From an uncultured Neomegalonema sp. (GTDB lineage Bacteria > Pseudomonadota > Alphaproteobacteria > Rhodobacterales > Rhodobacteraceae), in assembly GCA_937958345.1 (NCBI GenBank), contig CALGNW010000287.1, positions 1-24,845 of the forward strand: a DNA stretch of 24,845 bases, in the 5' to 3' direction. Under the pieces are notes generated by a model. The model saw nothing but the letters and a program-made list of their open reading frames with translations. It searched no databases and was not told the origin of the DNA. How positions within the stretch are numbered: position 1 is the stretch's first letter; each line of letters opens with the position of its first letter. The position numbers and the translations under genes were made by a program. Positions 23,629 through 24,845 of this stretch are shown here, in pieces.

Positions 23629-23990
23629 TGTTTGGAGCCCCCGGAGGAAAAGCCCCCGTTACCCTGACCCCGGCTGCTGTCGCTCAGCTATCGCAGTTGA
23701 TGGCGCGTCCGAACGATCCGGTCCACGGTCTGCGGATTGGCGTCAAAAAGGGCGGCTGCGCGGGCATGGAATACACGATGGACTATGCCACCGAGCCAAC
23801 CGCAGGCGATGAAGTCGTCGAGCAAGACGGCGTGCGTGTCCTGATCGCGCCGATGGCGGTCATGTTCCTGCTCGGCACCGAAATCGACTATGAGCGCGGC
23901 CTGCTCGAAAGCGGCTTTAAGTTTCGCAATCCCAACGTCACCGAGGCGTGCGGCTGCGGCGAGTCGATCAAGTTTGCCGAACCCGCCTAA
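23628..23990 (+). CDS. sufA: A-type Fe-S carrier (HesB/IscA/SufA family)
   Basis: The 120-residue product is a standard A-type carrier with the three cluster-binding cysteines C44 (KKGGCAGMEY), C108 and C110 (TEACGCGES). It receives an Fe-S cluster from a scaffold and hands it to target proteins in the cytoplasm. The start is taken as the ATG at 23628, which shares its A with the upstream stop codon; a GTG codon directly before it is possible. Pairing with the SufT-like gene is typical of the end of an alphaproteobacterial suf operon, although sufBCDS are not beside it here. SufA is preferred over IscA by context only. Confidence 0.9.
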   Translation: MFGAPGGKAPVTLTPAAVAQLSQLMARPNDPVHGLRIGVKKGGCAGMEYTMDYATEPTAGDEVVEQDGVRVLIAPMAVMFLLGTEIDYERGLLESGFKFRNPNVTEACGCGESIKFAEPA

Positions 23991-24061
23991 GCGTTCGGAA
24001 AACTAGCCCCGCGCGTTCACTCGCGCTATGACGCTCCCGGAATGAAGTCGGGAGCCTCACA

Positions 24062-24805
24062 ATGACCACCACACGCCGCAAACTCGTCGCCGGAAACTGG
24101 AAGATGAACGGCCTCACCGCGTCGATGGCCGAGTTGGTCGAGATGTGCGACGCCAATCCCACCAATTGTGATGTCATCGTCTGCCCTCCCTTCCCTCTGC
24201 TTGGGCGTTTTGTCGGCAGCGCAGGCAACTCCCACATCGAAATCGGCGCACAGGACTGTCACACGGCGGAAAGCGGCGCGCATACGGGCGATGTCTCGGC
24301 GGCGCTGATCAAGGATGTCGGCGCAACCGCAGTCATCGTCGGTCATTCCGAGCGCCGCACCGATCACGGCGAGCAAAGCGGGTTGATCAAGGCCAAGGCC
24401 GAAGCCGCCCTCGCCAACGGTCTGACCGCCATCGTCTGCATCGGAGAGACCGAGGCCGAGCGCGACGCGGGCAATGCCGAGGCGCTGGTGACGGCGCAAA
24501 TGCGCGCCTCGCTCCCCGCTGGCGCGACCGCCGCAAACACCGTCGTTGCCTATGAGCCTGTCTGGGCCATCGGCACGGGCCGCACGCCGACGACCGAGCA
24601 AATCGCGTCGATGCACGCCGCCCTGCGCACCGCTCTCAAAGCTGATCTGGGCGAGGAAGGCCACGGCATCCGCATTCTTTACGGCGGGTCGGTCAAACCT
24701 GGCAACGCAGCCGAAATCTTCGCCATTCCCGATGTCGATGGCGGCCTGATCGGTGGCGCAAGCCTCAAGGCGACAGACTTTCTCGGGATTGTCAGCGCGG
24801 CCTGA
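24062..24805 (+). CDS. tpiA: Triosephosphate isomerase
   Basis: TpiA interconverts dihydroxyacetone phosphate and glyceraldehyde 3-phosphate. The 247-residue product is full length, with Asn12 and Lys14 in GNWKMNG, His95 in VIVGHSERR, Glu165 in AYEPVWAIGTG (the catalytic base) and the phosphate-binding YGGSVKPGNA near 207-216. The short form of loop 6 (IGTGRTPT) is present. GGGAG lies about eight bases before the ATG. The gene starts 71 bases after the sufA-like gene, probably with its own promoter, although none was fixed. No terminator is seen before the next gene begins. Confidence 0.97.
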   Translation: MTTTRRKLVAGNWKMNGLTASMAELVEMCDANPTNCDVIVCPPFPLLGRFVGSAGNSHIEIGAQDCHTAESGAHTGDVSAALIKDVGATAVIVGHSERRTDHGEQSGLIKAKAEAALANGLTAIVCIGETEAERDAGNAEALVTAQMRASLPAGATAANTVVAYEPVWAIGTGRTPTTEQIASMHAALRTALKADLGEEGHGIRILYGGSVKPGNAAEIFAIPDVDGGLIGGASLKATDFLGIVSAA

Positions 24806-24837
24806 CTATGGCTAGGCTCAGAACGGGAGGAGCCGCC

Positions 24838-24845
24838 ATGACCCG
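24838..24845 (+). CDS. First codons of a further gene (cut off by window edge)
   Basis: Only ATG ACC CG is visible, preceded by a strong GGGAGGAG site at 24825-24832 with suitable spacing. The call rests on the ribosome binding site and position just after tpiA; the product cannot be known. Confidence 0.45.

Overview
The window is a high-GC (about 60%), gene-dense stretch of a proteobacterial chromosome. The best fit is an alphaproteobacterium, perhaps of the Rhodobacterales or a related order. This rests on the DUF3305/DUF3306/TorD/TAT-target formate dehydrogenase cluster, an alphaproteobacterial/mitochondrial-type heme A synthase, a DUF6314 protein, a lone BioY, and a direct-repeat LexA box (GTTC-N7-GTTC on the minus strand) of the alphaproteobacterial type. 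The order-level placement is inference. No rRNA, tRNA, CRISPR array or insertion sequence was seen.

Bases 1-11300 are dominated by a periplasmic formate dehydrogenase (FDH) locus. A truncated TAT-exported MBL-fold hydrolase lies at the left edge. A large multi-[4Fe-4S] protein with HdrA/MvhD-like features is transcribed leftward, away from a divergent promoter region that holds a perfect TGGTATACCA palindrome. Rightward run DUF3305, DUF3306, a TorD-family chaperone, a 63-residue TAT-target protein, the catalytic subunit (Cys, not Sec, at the active site), the four-cluster beta subunit, the cytochrome b gamma subunit, a seven-blade WD40 protein fused to a cytochrome c domain, and an unrecognised 53-residue membrane or secreted peptide. 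Formate would be oxidised in the periplasm. Electrons would pass from alpha through beta to the heme b of gamma, and perhaps also to the WD40-cytochrome c.

Bases 11300-17000 hold a compact leftward housekeeping run with several 4-base overlaps: SAM methyltransferase, TrmJ-type tRNA methyltransferase, heme A synthase (COX15), PaaI-type thioesterase and an M3 oligopeptidase. A DUF6314 gene is divergent from it. Bases 17000-18770 carry a biotin transporter (BioY) and a TetR-family regulator, each followed by a hairpin terminator. Bases 18778-19905 encode tRNA-guanine transglycosylase, convergent with the TetR gene.

Bases 19958-21483 hold a head-to-head pair of enzyme-fold genes that both lack their family catalytic residues: an SDR without Tyr-x3-Lys, and an isochorismatase-fold protein whose Asp/Lys/Cys triad reads Glu/Arg/Ala. 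Next is a basic conserved-looking protein of unknown function. It has a strong sigma70-like promoter overlapped by a LexA box, which suggests a DNA-damage-inducible gene and is the most interesting regulatory signal here. A lower-GC orphan gene follows. The right end returns to core functions: a SufT-like protein, a SufA/IscA-type Fe-S carrier, triosephosphate isomerase and the first codons of another gene. The Fe-S carriers could serve the Fe-S-rich FDH, but they lie more than 12 kb away and such a link is speculative.
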